A DNA stretch of 64,000 bases from Smittia aterrima (lineage: Eukaryota; Arthropoda; Insecta; Diptera; Chironomidae), in NCBI GenBank assembly GCA_033063855.1, contig CP093831.1, positions 13,764,001-13,828,000 on the forward strand, read 5' to 3'. The notes beneath the pieces are model-generated. The model was not told the DNA's origin. It saw only the letters and a list, made by a program, of their open reading frames with translations, and did not search any database. Positions within the stretch are counted from its first letter, which is position 1, and the number at the start of each line of letters is the position of its first letter. The position numbers and the translations under genes were made by a program. Shown in pieces: positions 34,259 to 47,451 of this stretch.

Positions 34259-37200
34259 ATGAAGACGCAAAGCAGTCTCGAAGTACCGAAACAGGTCCGA
34301 TCAGCGTCATTTGATGAAATTAAACTCGAAGCTCAGAGAGCCGCTCAATACTTACATCAATCCTCGACTGACTCGCAGACTGGTCTACTCCAACTGCCCG
34401 TCCCAAGTCAGCAGCGATCTAAAAGCTTTGATTCAGCATCAACTTGTGAGCCATCCGACGCCAATGCATCATTTCTCGATGTTCCGAAGCGCTTCCAACG
34501 ACGAAAGTCAAGCGCAAAATCTCCGGTTTGCATTCATTGTATGTACGTTGAAGAACAAAGAAAACGTGGCAGCACCGCAGGATTCTACTTCGATGCTCAA
34601 GAGTTCAAGACGCTCACTTACTCGTCTTCGTCATCGTCGTCGTCTGAAAGCGAAGAGGAAGATAGGGAAGATGTAGATTACTATTTTCATAAGCAAACCA
34701 CCCTCCTCCTACCCTCACCTTGTAGTATTACTTTTACTCTCTCGCCAACGATTTGTGATTATCCAGCCTTTCCCCTGCCGGCCATTGTTCCGGGTACACC
34801 ACCAGCACTGCCTTCATCGCCTCCCGTCTTTCCAACGTCTCCAGCCATAGAACTTTTCAATGATCTCGATGAGATTGAGATACCCGGACCACGAACTAGA
34901 CGACGCTCAATCTCAAGACAAGAAGCGATATTTGTTGAGCCGACTGGCAATTCACTTGAGAATGTCTCTAACTCATCAGAGCTGGAGCAAGGCGAAGCTG
35001 CGGAAGGAGGCAAAGATAAAGAAAAGACAAATTTCCAAAAATCAGATGATCCTTTTGTTCGTGATATTTTCCTCACTGTGCCTGACTTGAAGCGTGATCG
35101 AGCCGCATCAGTTGACTCGTGTTTCACTAAACTCACATCAGGATCTAAAACGGAAGAAGTGCAACCGCCCGATGGTGATTTAAATTTACTATCCGTACCT
35201 AGTGGTGCTGTTCGTAGTCGGAGTGTTGACATTGTGCTTCCAACTGAACAACAAGCACGCTACAAGGCTCTAGCGTTAGCGGGACCATCCGGCAACTTTT
35301 ACAACAAAGGGTAAGATCAACAAAAAAAATATTCTATGATATCGTCATGCGTGTGAGAGTTCTCATTAATATTTAACGACCGTCGATGCAATTACGTCTC
35401 CTATATCAAATGTGTATTATGACTCCCCTTCCCGGAAGGGACAGCAAAAACCGGAAAATAATTGCTCGCATTGATGCTTATGAAAATTTTATCATGTAAT
35501 TTCGGAGAGAAGCAACATCGAATATCAAACAACACGTTAAGAGATAACTCGACGTCGTAATTAATTTATGTTACTACAAGTTTAATCTTGAGAATCAGTT
35601 CAGCTTGAGTCTGAGATAAATAAACAGCGACGAATTGTTTGCATCGTCTACGAAAGACCTAAACAAACAAAGTTTTTCAGAGAAGGAAAACACAATTTAT
35701 TCCGACTCAAGATTTGAGAAAGCTCTTCAATAATTAATGACAACATCGATTCGTCATCGTAGCTTTCATCATCAGGTAGTTAAATGCGATGAGATCGTCA
35801 TGAGACAGTAATCCGCTTAGGGGCCTCTTAGCAACATGCTCTTTCTATTAATATTCTATTTGCTGAATTTTATGCTTCGGAAGCAACATTGCAGAGGCCA
35901 CACACAGACTGTTTACAACTTAAAAAGTCTATTTGTTTTAGCCAAAGAAGTTCTTTGAAAGAACATGAGAGAAACACAAAGTTCACTTTTATTAATTAAT
36001 GTTTTCGGTCGCTGTTTACATGAATTTTTGATACGATGTTCATAAAATTATATTTTATATTGATTAACCTTTGATCTGTTCGATCATAAATCATCATCGC
36101 ATGTGCGCCACGCCACGCTTCCCTCATCCTCGGTAGAAAGAAATTACCGAAATGGAGCGGTGACGTCAGTGAAGCTTGGAAAAAGCAAAACATTGGAAAT
36201 GTAATTTCAATTCTTGCCACCCAGAGGAAAAAGTTTTTCGTGAGCATTTAAAGATAACTTTACAAAAGATAAACAAAGCGCTTCTAAATATAGAAAACGT
36301 TTCAGGCATTCTTCCATCATTAACGATTGTAAATTTGAACCTTTTTCCACCCTTCTTGCTTCTAGTCGCCCGCACGGACGTCCTTCCATTATTGATTCGT
36401 ATCAAATTCCAATTGCTGTCGTCTCCATCCTCACTGGAGGAGCAAATGAGAACGAGACAAACCTTTTAATGGTTACCATAATTAACCGTGCTTAAGTGCC
36501 AATCGAATTCTATGAATTGACAGTAGGCTAAAGGCTTTAATGAAAAAAGGATCGACAAATTGAGATAAATTATGCAATTTCAAATTAGATGAAGAGATCA
36601 GTGACAAGCATCAACGATGTATTCATGCGTAAATATCAATCTTTCGTTCGCGTTCTTCTATGAGAGATGATTGAGTAATTTATTAATTGCTCTTATTTGC
36701 CTCCCAGCTCACGCTTGATTACATTTTTCATACTTATTGACACATTAATTAGCTGAGCTAACTTATCTAAGCACTGCGTTTGAGTCATAAAACGAACATC
36801 AAAGCAAAGGTTGATAGGCAATCCAAGCCACGCTCGCCATCTGACTCTGGCTTTGATACACGAGCATTCATTTTTAATGATGGCGCTTGATTGCTTGTGG
36901 TTTATCGAAAGTTCGAACGAATGACGCGTTCACTTCACCCCCCACACAGAGACAGAGAAAGACACAAGAGGCTCTCGTGTAAACAAAAACTGAAATCGAA
37001 GCGATTTTTATTTAAAGGAATGAATGAATTTATTCCAAACAGAAAAGTTATTTTTACTTTCAAGGAGTACTCTCGAGCTGACTCAGTCCCAATCGACTTT
37101 CGTTCGCTACCAAAGAGAATAGATTTACTTGTTTTGAATGAATAGATTCATAAATATTCGCGAGTTATTCATGCACTTTTATCTTCTAGTGATACCTACG

Positions 37201-40200
37201 CGCGGGCGCTTCTACCTCTCTCCCTCTAATTTCTAACAAAGATAAAGAATTTACTTTGTGACAGCGAATGTCGAGCCAGAATAATTTGAACCGTCCTCGT
37301 GAATATTTTATCTTTCACTCTACTCTGATGCGAAACGATTTTACAAGTTTTTTTCTGAGTTGCGGGATTTTTTCCACAGTTGACATAGAGAGAAAAGTTT
37401 TCATTGCACGTTTTCGTGACGAAACGAGCAACCAGAGGGAAATGCATTTGTGCAAAAGTTTTTATTAAGTTTGATAGAAGTAAGAAAACGGAATGAGCAG
37501 TGATTGATTGCAATAACAAGTGACATCGAGTAGAAAAGAAGCAAATCTTATGACTTTTGCCATTTCAATTGAGTGAGTGGAATAAGAAGGAACGTGACCT
37601 AATTGCTTGATTGTCCCTGAAGTAAAATGTCTCATGAAAAAATAACGAAGACGGATTTCTCCTCTGTCTCATTTCATCTCATGAGGAGAACATAGAGAAG
37701 TGTGTATGAAGCCACTCTCGACTACATCACAAAGCACGATAAGAAAAACAAATAGAGAAAACAGTGTCAAGTGCAACTTTGTGACTTCTCTGACATGCAC
37801 AAATGGATTCAGAATTAAAGGAAACGACAAAAGTTTTCCGACTCGTGCAGCAAAGTTAAAGCTTTCCTAAACATAAAGACGACAAAGATACCATTGATCG
37901 CTATTCATTGAAGTGAAGCTTAAACTTTTGCTTTTCTCAGTTCACTCACACGAAGGAGTGAGACTAATCGACACACAAGCCAAGTGGCGACATACTTCAA
38001 ACCCACAAAGCTCTCTTATCTACGTTATTGATGTCAGATTAAAAGGAGATTATAATCTCTTTTGCCTTTCGATGCTTCCCAATCTGTTTATCGAGCAAAG
38101 TTCGGTGGCTGAAGTGCTACTTCTGAACATTCAAGCAGACAAAGCGACCGTGATTGTTGTTTGCAATTGAGGATTTAGTTTAGCTGCTGAATTTATCATG
38201 GAAACAATGTCATCTGCTACTCGTACGAGTCCTGAATATAAAATTGCAAACGACGCGACCAAAATCCTTTGTAGACAGTGAAACAGACTCGACTTTTCAT
38301 GTTATTAATCAAACTTAACCCTCAGCAACCGCAGAATGAAAATTTTCTTGAAACGTTTGCCTCGAAAGCTTACATGATTAATCAGTGACAACCTCAATTC
38401 CAAAAATAGAACTTAACTGTGTTTTGCAATTCAAATCCTGACAGCAAGAGTCTGATAAAATATTTATGAGCTCAGTCAATTCCTTTTTTCACAAAGGGAG
38501 GACAAAAATAGAATCGAAAAGTTTTTGAAGCCTTCGAAATTATTGACGTTGCATGGAAGCGTAAATCTGTTGCTACACGCTGTGTAGCTCAGCGTATGAA
38601 ACAGTTTTGTGAGCTCTCAAAAATGAAAACAGCCAGCGGCTTCAACTGTAAAGCAGATAATTGTGGAGCACGTCATATCGTCATGACACTGACTGTAATT
38701 ATGTCACGTAGGTTTTTCACTTGGAAGGTCTCTCAAAAGTTGAAATGAAGGTTGTTGCTGCTTCCATTCACATATCAGGAACACGACATACGAGTGTGAT
38801 AGCTAAGCAAAAGGTAGAAAAAGTTTTCCTTTTTCTTTTATGACCGTTTTCGGCCCCCAAGTGGCTTCCAACTCTCACTCACTCTTGGAAAAACTATAAG
38901 GCAAACTGAAATACAAATATGAAAGTCTCGTGTGTAATCAGCATAATCGATGTGAGCTTATTATAGTGGAAACGGAAATCCATTTAATTAAAAGGAGAGA
39001 AATAAACTCTCACGAACATGAACCTGACGAAGCCAAAACGAAAACTTTCAAAAGTGGCTTTAGTTGGTGTCACAACACACACAATGCGCTTCAGGTGCTT
39101 TTGTCATCAACAGAATAGCGTCGCAACTTACAAGAGATTGGGACAAAGACGGAAAGCAATTCGCCGTCGAAAACAAAGCGACTTTCTGCTCAAGTTCAGG
39201 TTTGAAAACGTCAGCAACAAAAGAAGCATCGCGGTGGTGAAGTCGACGAGTTGCTTGAACTTTCATTCACATTCTTCTTACCTTCTTTTCTCCATTAGGA
39301 AAGCGGGCGATAGTTCAGGCTCAAGACAGATAAGAAACACACCAGACTGGTCAGACAATGCAGTTGCTGGAGATCACTTGTGGGTTCCAACATCTGTTTC
39401 CGGCGATTGTTGCTACGTGGGAGACAGTGATTGCACTGTAAGTTAACGATTTTATTTTTTACCTTTTCTTATGTGTCTGATAGAGCTCGCATAAATTGAC
39501 CTTTTCGAATGTGGGCGTGCTCATTAATTACATATTTAGACAACGCGAATGTCTGAAAGGATAGAAATTAAACCTTCGCAGGAACGAGTTCCTTGATCCC
39601 GACTGGAATTTCTTAAAGAAAAATCAATCCAACGCGACCCTGTCGGTCCCTTTTACTAAACAAAATTTGCATATAAAATTCATTAAAGAATATTTTATGG
39701 CATCAAGGAGATTTGGTGAACCTCAGAGCTTCCTTTCGATCTTATTTTCCACTCCGACTGATTGCAGAAGTTTATCAACTGTGCTTAAGGGATTTGAAGC
39801 GACATGGCAGCTGACACCGAACGAGGAGAAAGTTTACTCCTGAAAAATTGCTTCACAAATACCAATCTTCTTCGCTATTAAGTTTCAATCCTTGAGCTCG
39901 TGATGCTTGTAAATGAATTGAATCGATTTCAATTTTCTTGAATCTTTCACTTCGTTAGAGCTTTAAACTGAAATTGATAGGCAACTCAATCGCCACCTTA
40001 CAACAAATTAATTACATTTTGATTGAAATTTCTTTCCATCTCTCCTCGTAATCAACAGAAGCATGGACCTCGAATGAAGTGTTCAGCGTGCAAAATCATC
40101 GCTCACGCTAGCTGTATTGCCGTGTTGATGGAGCGATCGCAATTGGCGTGTAAACCAACCTTTCGGGATGTTGGAGTGCGTCAATACCGTGAGCAAACAA

Positions 40201-43200
40201 GAACTCATCACCATTGGATCCATCGGCGGACAGAGAAAGGAAAATGTAAACAGTGTGGAAAGGTCAGTTGTTTGAACTTGCTTTTAGATAAATTCTGATG
40301 AAAAATTCATTTGGAGAGCTCGCGAGAAACGGAAACGCGGCGAAGAATGAAGGCGCGGATAAAAATGTTTGCACATAAAATTTTCGTTTAATTATTTATT
40401 TCAACAGCAATAAGTGAGCGAAGTGCTCTTGATGAAAATAAATCCGCGTCCTCTAAAGATTTTAATTTCAATGTGAAACTTTACTCGACTAAGCAACCAA
40501 CTAGAAGATCCATTAAAGTTTAACAAACACTAATTGGATATAAAGCGAACTCCGATGTTTAAAATATTGTAGAGAAACTAGTAAACTCCTCGTTCGCAAG
40601 AAGCTTAACGATAAAATATTAATCCGATACAAATTTTATGAGAATTCTCTCAAATATGTTGAAAAACTTTAAGACTTAAAATTCAAGTGAACACATAAAA
40701 CTGAAAAACAGAGTAAGTAGCTTATTCGATAAACTTTTCATTATCGTTAGCAAACATTTTTACCGCCCCCTTTCTTCCTTCCGACGATGTTTTCCCTAAG
40801 GCAACTTTATAAGTTTTCATCGTGCAAAATTGAAAAGGCGAATTTGAATATAATTGCATTTTAATTCATTGCGAAGATTGTAAAAGTTTTCAACTTGAAC
40901 TCTGCTCCCTCAAAACTAAGACGCAAAATTTCCTGAAGTGATTTTAAAGTGAGAATATTTCGTTTTCTTTTTTTCCTCATGTTAATCGTCGAAACAAATC
41001 GATTTTCACTCATGAAAATGTGTTTATAAAATCGTTTTCGTAATGTTATTGATTGCGCAGTCGGAAAAAAAGCTTTCGTATCTTAAGGTAAAGTCAATGT
41101 TCAGCAAAAAAAAATCGCTCGTCAAGTTTATCGACAACAAGACGCTTTCCCTTGTTTCTTTCAAATTAATTTCAATATTTTAGCATTATCATTCTTCTCT
41201 CTCTCTATCTCAACCTCATCGCATAACAATTTGTTTTGATTAAATGCAATGGCTTTATCTTCCACAAAAAAATTAATTTCCTGAGATGAAAGAACAACAG
41301 AAACATCTTTAGGATGTGTTTCTGACATTTCTGAGTGGCAGAACTTTATTTTGTTTTGCCCGCTTCTGTAGACCTCGTTGGCGTATGATTTCTTAATGCT
41401 TTCTAGAAGCAACAAAAGGGAATTTTGCATTTACGTTAACGTATTATGAAGCTTTTCTTGCGCAAAAAAAAATAGAATTTCACGAAAAAGCTTTTTGAAA
41501 GCTTTTTCCTTTCACAGCATGATGAATTATGATTCAGTTCTTTGTCGACTTTACTTTATTTTGATTGATTCTCTAGCATCATCTTCTTTAATCAATCAAA
41601 CGAGCTTTTAGCATTTTCGAAGTTTACTTATGTTATTGCAAGTGGAAGTTTAATGTTTTTGCAAAACTTTAAAGCTCTTTAGGAAAAAGCTTATCAAAAG
41701 ATTTTGTGCAAGATACTTCACTTGCAATGACACAAAGCATTCTCAGATCTCTTTTGCGTTCATGGAACTCTTCTTACAGTCGTTGAGAAGAAGTTTTCCC
41801 ATAGTAAAACTTTATTCTTTTGTTCTTTTGAGTCGATTAGTGACTGAATTGGATTACAGAAAAATTCTTTAAAAAATTGGTACAAAAAACAAATTTACTC
41901 AAAGTTGAAAGCAAATTTCTTTATGTGAAGTTTAAGTGATAAAGAAATTTGCTTCCGAACTTTCAAGTAGTTGAAAACTATTCCGCATATTTAAATAGAA
42001 AAGTTTGTCTTTGTATTCTTCTCGCTCTATTTTGACTCGATTGAAGCATCTCTTAATCGATTTCTTCTTCCTGCACAAAAAATATCTTGAAAATCTGACG
42101 ACAGCTTGAATAACATTTCTTCTTTTTCTTTTTTCACAGTCATTACAAGCGAAATTATCATTTAGTTCAAAAGAGATTGTTGCTTTATCTTGTGCCTGGT
42201 GTAAATCGTCATATCATAATAAGGAGGCTTGTTTCAACCCTCAACGAATTGGCGAGGAATGCTCGTTAGGTAAGCGTGCCATCATTGCGTGTCTTCTTCT
42301 TTTTATTTTTTTATCGCAATTTTGGCGAGGACAACAACCCGCGACGATGAGAAAATAGACCCGCGTTTTGTGTCTTAACGAATAATCTTAAATGTCCTCA
42401 CCCAAACAGGCGTTCACTCGCGCATAATTGTTCCACCATCGTGGATCGTTAAACTGCCTCGTAAAGGCAGCTTCAAATCGTCGTTAAGGAAAACACCAAA
42501 AAAGAAGCCAGCAGGAAAGAAGAAGTCTAAGGAGAAGGAGCTGAAGACGTTTGTGATAAAACCAATTCCAACGCCTAGCGTCACGCCTGTTCTCGTGTTC
42601 ATTAATCCGAAGAGTGGCGGTAATCAAGGTGCAAAGCTTCTTCAAAAATTCCAATGGCTTTTAAACCCGCGACAGGTTTTTGATTTGACGCAAGGGGGAC
42701 CAAAACTGGGGTAGGTCGTCTGGAAATTCGCTCAGAGACCATTTCAATGAATGTCTTCTTTTTGTTTGACAATTCACAGCTTGGAGTTGTTTCGCAAAGT
42801 GCCAAATTTGCGTGTGCTCGCATGCGGCGGCGATGGGACTGTCGGTTAGTGACTGGAAAAAAACGTTTTGAATTTTTTATAAAAACATTTTTTTTTCAGG
42901 CTGGGTCTTGTCTGTTCTTGATCAAATCGGAGTGTCTCCGCCTCCAGCTGTTGGAGTTCTACCACTCGGCACAGGAAATGATTTGGCGAGAGCTCTTGGA
43001 TGGGGTGGCGTAAGTTAAATAAGCTCTTTAAATATTAATGTGTCTCGATGAGAAGAGACTTCTTTGCTTTGTTTTATTTGTCGAGCGAGCAGTTCAGTAA
43101 TTCGTTGTCAGTGTTCCAATGTCCATTACCAACTCGACTTTTATAAAGCTGAAGTCAGCAGGGGACTGCTTGAATTCGCTTGAATTGTTTTGATGGCCGA

Positions 43201-46200
43201 CGTCATCACAAAACAATTTCCTTCGTGCAAACAGAACCGAACGACAATCAAATTGATTCAGAAAACAATTTTCAAGAAAATTTGATTTGATTTGCTTGAA
43301 CGAATCAACGAGTAAAATCGATTCAGCATCATGAGCCTCGAAGGTGTTTTGGAGCCTCTCTTTGATTCAATTCCCTTCCTTGTTTGCCGGAAATATCCCG
43401 TCAGATGAAAACTCATCGAAAGAGAATGAAGATAGCAAATGAAAAAACGTATCTCCGCGATTCTTTGTCACTTTTGTTTAAAATTTTCGTTCATGATTTG
43501 AGACTAAGCCGTAAAATAAAGCCCAAACATTTGTTGAAAGTCATGCGAGGATCATTTTCAATTCACTCATTGAATTTCAATGAAAATGTTCATCAAACTG
43601 AACACAATGAAATGCAAACATTTAATCCGCTCTCGCTTTCACCTTCAATGCGTGATTTGCATTCGAGATCCGCAATTTGAGATGAGAAATGAATATGAAC
43701 AAAGAAGTTTTCGTTTCGATTGACTATAAATTAAATGGACTGAGTTCTATGCTGAATGACTTTATTTTCACGTTTCGCAGGGTTACACGGACGAACCAAT
43801 TGGAAAAATTCTTTCAAATATCGGAAATTCCGATACGGTGCTTTTAGATCGCTGGAATCTGAAGGTTGAACCCAACCCCGACGCGACTGACTCCGCAGAT
43901 GGAAAGGAATCGCTGCCACTAAGCGTCGTCAATAACTATTTCTCACTTGGCGTCGACGCTCACATTGCTCTAGAATTCCACGAAGCTCGGGGTAAGCGAT
44001 AAAGCAAATTGCGTGATCAGAATTGCGGAAAATTCAATTATCTTTGATAATCTTTCTTCGCCACCATCGTAATCCGTTTTCTTTTTATTTTCTTCCCATT
44101 GCGCTATTTACACGCCATCACCCTCAACTGACATTATAAAAAAATGAAAAATTCAATTTATCATTTCGTGTCAACCAACGAACAGAGGCCCATCCGGAAA
44201 AGTTCAACTCTCGCTTACGAAACAAAATGTTTTACGGTCAGATGGGCGGGAAGGACCTCTTAAAGCGGAAGTGGAAGAATCTCGCTGAGTTAGTGACGCT
44301 TGAATGCGATGGAAAAGACATCACACCAAAGTTAAAGGAATTGCGTGTTCATGCGATTGTTTTCCTAAACATTCCAAGCTACGGTGGGGGAACTCATCCA
44401 TGGAATAAATCAGGAGGACAATACGAACCAAGTACAGACGATGGTCTCATCGAGGTCCTTGGCCTAACGACATACCAACTTCCGCTACTCCAAGCTGGAG
44501 GACATGGGACGTGCATCGCTCAATGTCGCTCCGCAAAGATTGTTACATCGAAGACGATACCAATGCAAGTAGATGGTGAAGCCTGTAAGGTGAAACCAGC
44601 CATTATCGAATTATCTCTGCTAAACAAGGCTGTGATGTTAGCGAAGAAGAAACCAGGACGAACCAATGTTTTGTGAGTATTTCATCCCTCCCGAAGTTTT
44701 TCGTTTCTTATTGTCGATTCAAACGCAGACAAGCGACACTGGAGCCGACGAACATTGGCATTAGTCGCATTAGGATGTCGGATTACGAGCAACACCATTA
44801 CGACAAGGAGATAATGAAGCAAAGCGCCACCGCACTTGGCTCGATTGAGGTGAATCCAACTTCCGATCTCGAGGCAATTCGTGTACAGATTAATAAGCTC
44901 TGCGAAGAGGGACAGGACAGTCCCAAATTATCTCCTGATTGGTGTTTCATCGATTGTAAGTGAAAATTGGAATTTTATGTAAATTGCTTTGGGTAACATT
45001 TTGTTTCCACAGCTTGTACAGCTGAACGTTGTTTCCGAGTTGATCGAGCACAAGAGAATTTGCATTACGTGAGTGACATAGCCACGGACGTGATTTATGT
45101 GCTGGATCAAGAGTGTGCGACTCTACCACAAACTCCCGAAAACGAAATGTCAGGTGGTCTCATTCAGCCTCTAATCTCAAGTCTTGAATCAAGCGAAAAA
45201 GACTCACGGGAAGGAACTCCACAGTCGCCAAGCAAAAAGTTCTTTAATCGTTCGTTATCAGGGCCGAACTCTGGTGGAACCTCCGATTCACTGTCGCCAG
45301 GACTTGATGGTCCATCAAGAAAAAGCTCACAAGGATCCCAAGGTTCACAAGGATCGATTGGAAGTCCACGAAGTTCTCTCACAGCATCGAAAGAAGATAT
45401 TGAACATGACGGAAGCAACGAAGCTACAAATTACAAAACGTAAGTGATCCTTTTTTAAGATAACAGAAAATACTTTAAGCTCCAATGCACTTTAAAATTC
45501 AATCGCATGTAAATTTCTCATCTCAATTTTTCATGTTTCATTAAATGTTTTGTTCAAATCAAATGAGAATTGAGTGGAAAATTGAAAGAAAATCATTAAA
45601 ATTGAATTTTAAAATTTTATGCATGCCCGATTCACTAATTCACAGCTTTCACAACCGGTTGTTTGGTTTAAATGAAGATGCTTTTGGATTCAGGTATTTA
45701 ACAAACACTCACTGAGTATTAAATCGATCTATTTGTGCTTGTTGTTAATCTCACCGTAGATTTAATTAAAAATAACTGTCAGCTCATTTTATTCTTTCGC
45801 TCCAATATCAATTAAGCTTTCGGAAGCACTCAAATGACATGCTAAATAATTTGGGACTGAAATGGATTTCTGAAAGTTTGCAACGCTAAACTGAACATTT
45901 GGGCTCCTTATAAATTACGTAGATCTGTCTTTGAATTGAACATTTCATGGTGTCAGCTGCAATTGCATCAATAAATGAAAACCAAAGCGAATGAATAATT
46001 CAAAATATTTTGCTTCAATTTCGTTCTCAATTTGCAATTTTCCGACAGAAAATAATTTCCCACGTCATATGATTAAGCGCTTAATTAGATTTTATTGCAT
46101 TTTCTCTGTTTTGTCGTAAACAGACGAAGTTCAATTTATCAACTGAGCAAGCAGCAAATGATAAAAATTCGTTTTCAATTCCGAGCTGAAATTCATTTAA

Positions 46201-47451
46201 CGCAGCATTGACTTCAATTTCAGCTGTTTCCGATTCATTTGAATGGCAACTGAATTAAAAATTAAAACCTTTTGTAACAGAATACGTGTGGATGAGGAAA
46301 TCGATTTTTTCCGAATTATTTAATCATTTTAACATTTGCGTAAGCTTCTGTCGAATGAATCTGGAACAGAATCACATCATTAGTGCTCCACGTTTACGCT
46401 CTCGCTTAATTACAAAGTTAATAATTAAACTTTGCGACAAAAACTTGGCCAGTTGACGCAGTGAAAGTAATCATTTTTTTTGTACGAGGAAAGGACGCAT
46501 GTGTTCACAGCTTCTCTCCTGTTGATTTATTAATGTATCAACGAAGTTGGCGGAAGTAGATTTATGATTTCGGGTCGGCAAGTCGCGGGGCAAATTGAAA
46601 GCATCCTCAAAGGAGCTTCTCATTCATTTTTTATTACGAAACTTATCCTTCTTCCCTCTGGTCATTGCTCTCTTCTTTCTCCTATCAGATTTCAAACTAC
46701 AAGCAGAAAAATATTTTATTTCACGTTTTCTCTGTGATTCAATTACTTTATTGTCAATTGACGTTGTAGCGCACGTTCAAGATAAGAAATAGAAGTGAAA
46801 AGGCGGAACGATAACTTAAAGATGATTAATGTTGATTTCTTTTCTCTACTTTTTCCACAGCAATTTGTTGGAGAAAACGTCTGATGCAGTAGTAAAAGCT
46901 GCAAAGACTGGCGATCTTGTCACGGTTAGTTTTGCTTGAAGGTTTCTCAACAATAGTTAAAGGAATTACTTTTATTTCCTTACAGTTGAAAGAACTCCAC
47001 CTTCAAGGCTATTCACTCTTATCAATCGATGCTATGGGTCTCACAGCGCTCCATCACGCCAGTCGTTATGGACACAAAGACGTGGTGAGGTTCTTGATTG
47101 CTTACGCACCCAGCTCCATCATCAACATGATTGATAATGAGAAAGGTCAAACGGCTCTTCATAAAGCGGCCGCATCGAAACGACGAAGCATCTGCTATAT
47201 GCTTGTTGCTGGCGGATCCAATTTACTCATCCAAGACCAGCATGGGAAAACTCCAAAAATATTGGCTTTAGAGGCCGATGATCACGACCTGGCAGCTTAT
47301 CTAGAGAGTAAGTAAATTAATTGAAGCCCTCACCTCTCACTTTGCTGAGCTTGAGCATCGTCATCAAAAATTCTCGCTTTATTCTCAACATCTCTCCTTT
47401 CTCTTCTCGTCAATTTTCCTCACAACAGGTCAAGAGCAGTTCCATTGTTGA
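34259..47451 (+). CDS. rdgA: Eye-type diacylglycerol kinase RDGA (DGK type IV)
   Basis: Fourteen coding exons: 34259-35310, 39299-39437, 40059-40262, 42140-42269, 42410-42710, 42780-42844, 42900-43009, 43781-43991, 44186-44672, 44729-44955, 45013-45439, 46861-46924, 46986-47307, 47429-47451; about 1253 aa. The N-terminal region is long and Ser-rich (VRSASFDE, EAIFVEPTGNSLENVS), as in Drosophila RDGA. Two C1 zinc fingers follow at ~365-500 (HHHWIHRRTEKGKCKQCGK). The catalytic domain at ~543-670 has FINPKSGGNQG, CGGDGTVGW and GTGNDLARALGWGGGYTDEP; the accessory domain at ~690-880 has YFSLGVDAHIALEFHEAREA and MQVDGEAC. Ankyrin repeats lie at ~1139-1246. It phosphorylates diacylglycerol to phosphatidic acid at the membrane, in flies terminating or feeding the phototransduction lipid cycle. 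Unspliced read-through at 47308 would end YLESK; splicing ends LESQEQFHC. Shorter than the ~1450-aa fly protein, mainly in the N-terminal linker. Confidence 0.93.
35311..39298 (+). other. rdgA intron 1 (~4 kb)
   Basis: Large intron between the N-terminal exon and the first C1-domain exon. No internal coding exon could be supported; open frames on both strands are short and lack splice context. A short inverted repeat with seven-base arms (CCCTTCC/GGAAGGG) lies near 35424-35438. Confidence 0.6.
40263..42139 (+). other. rdgA intron 3 (~1.9 kb)
   Basis: Intron between the two C1-encoding exons; AT-rich, no gene seen. The minus-strand frame at 41161-41430 has no recognisable content. Confidence 0.6.
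43010..43780 (+). other. rdgA intron 7, containing duplicated block B1
   Basis: Intron inside the catalytic domain coding region. Its middle (about 43195-43450) recurs in inverted orientation at 62810-63065 at roughly 90% identity by eye. The open frame at 43384-43680 is not supported as coding. Confidence 0.65.
43195..43450 (+). repeat. Inverted block B1 (copy 1, intronic)
   Basis: The reverse complement matches 62810-63065. Long shared runs include ccttcgaggctcatgatgct and ttttactcgttgattcgttc. It lies wholly within rdgA intron 7. Confidence 0.8.
45440..46860 (+). other. rdgA intron 11, containing duplicated block B2
   Basis: Intron before the ankyrin-encoding exons. The segment at about 46490-46770 recurs inverted at 61765-62070. 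No coding content of its own. Confidence 0.6.
46490..46770 (+). repeat. Inverted block B2 (copy 1, intronic)
   Basis: Matches the reverse complement of about 61765-62070, with runs such as gttgatttattaatgtatca and gttggcggaagtagatttat, and with one ~20-nt insertion/deletion. Confidence 0.8.
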
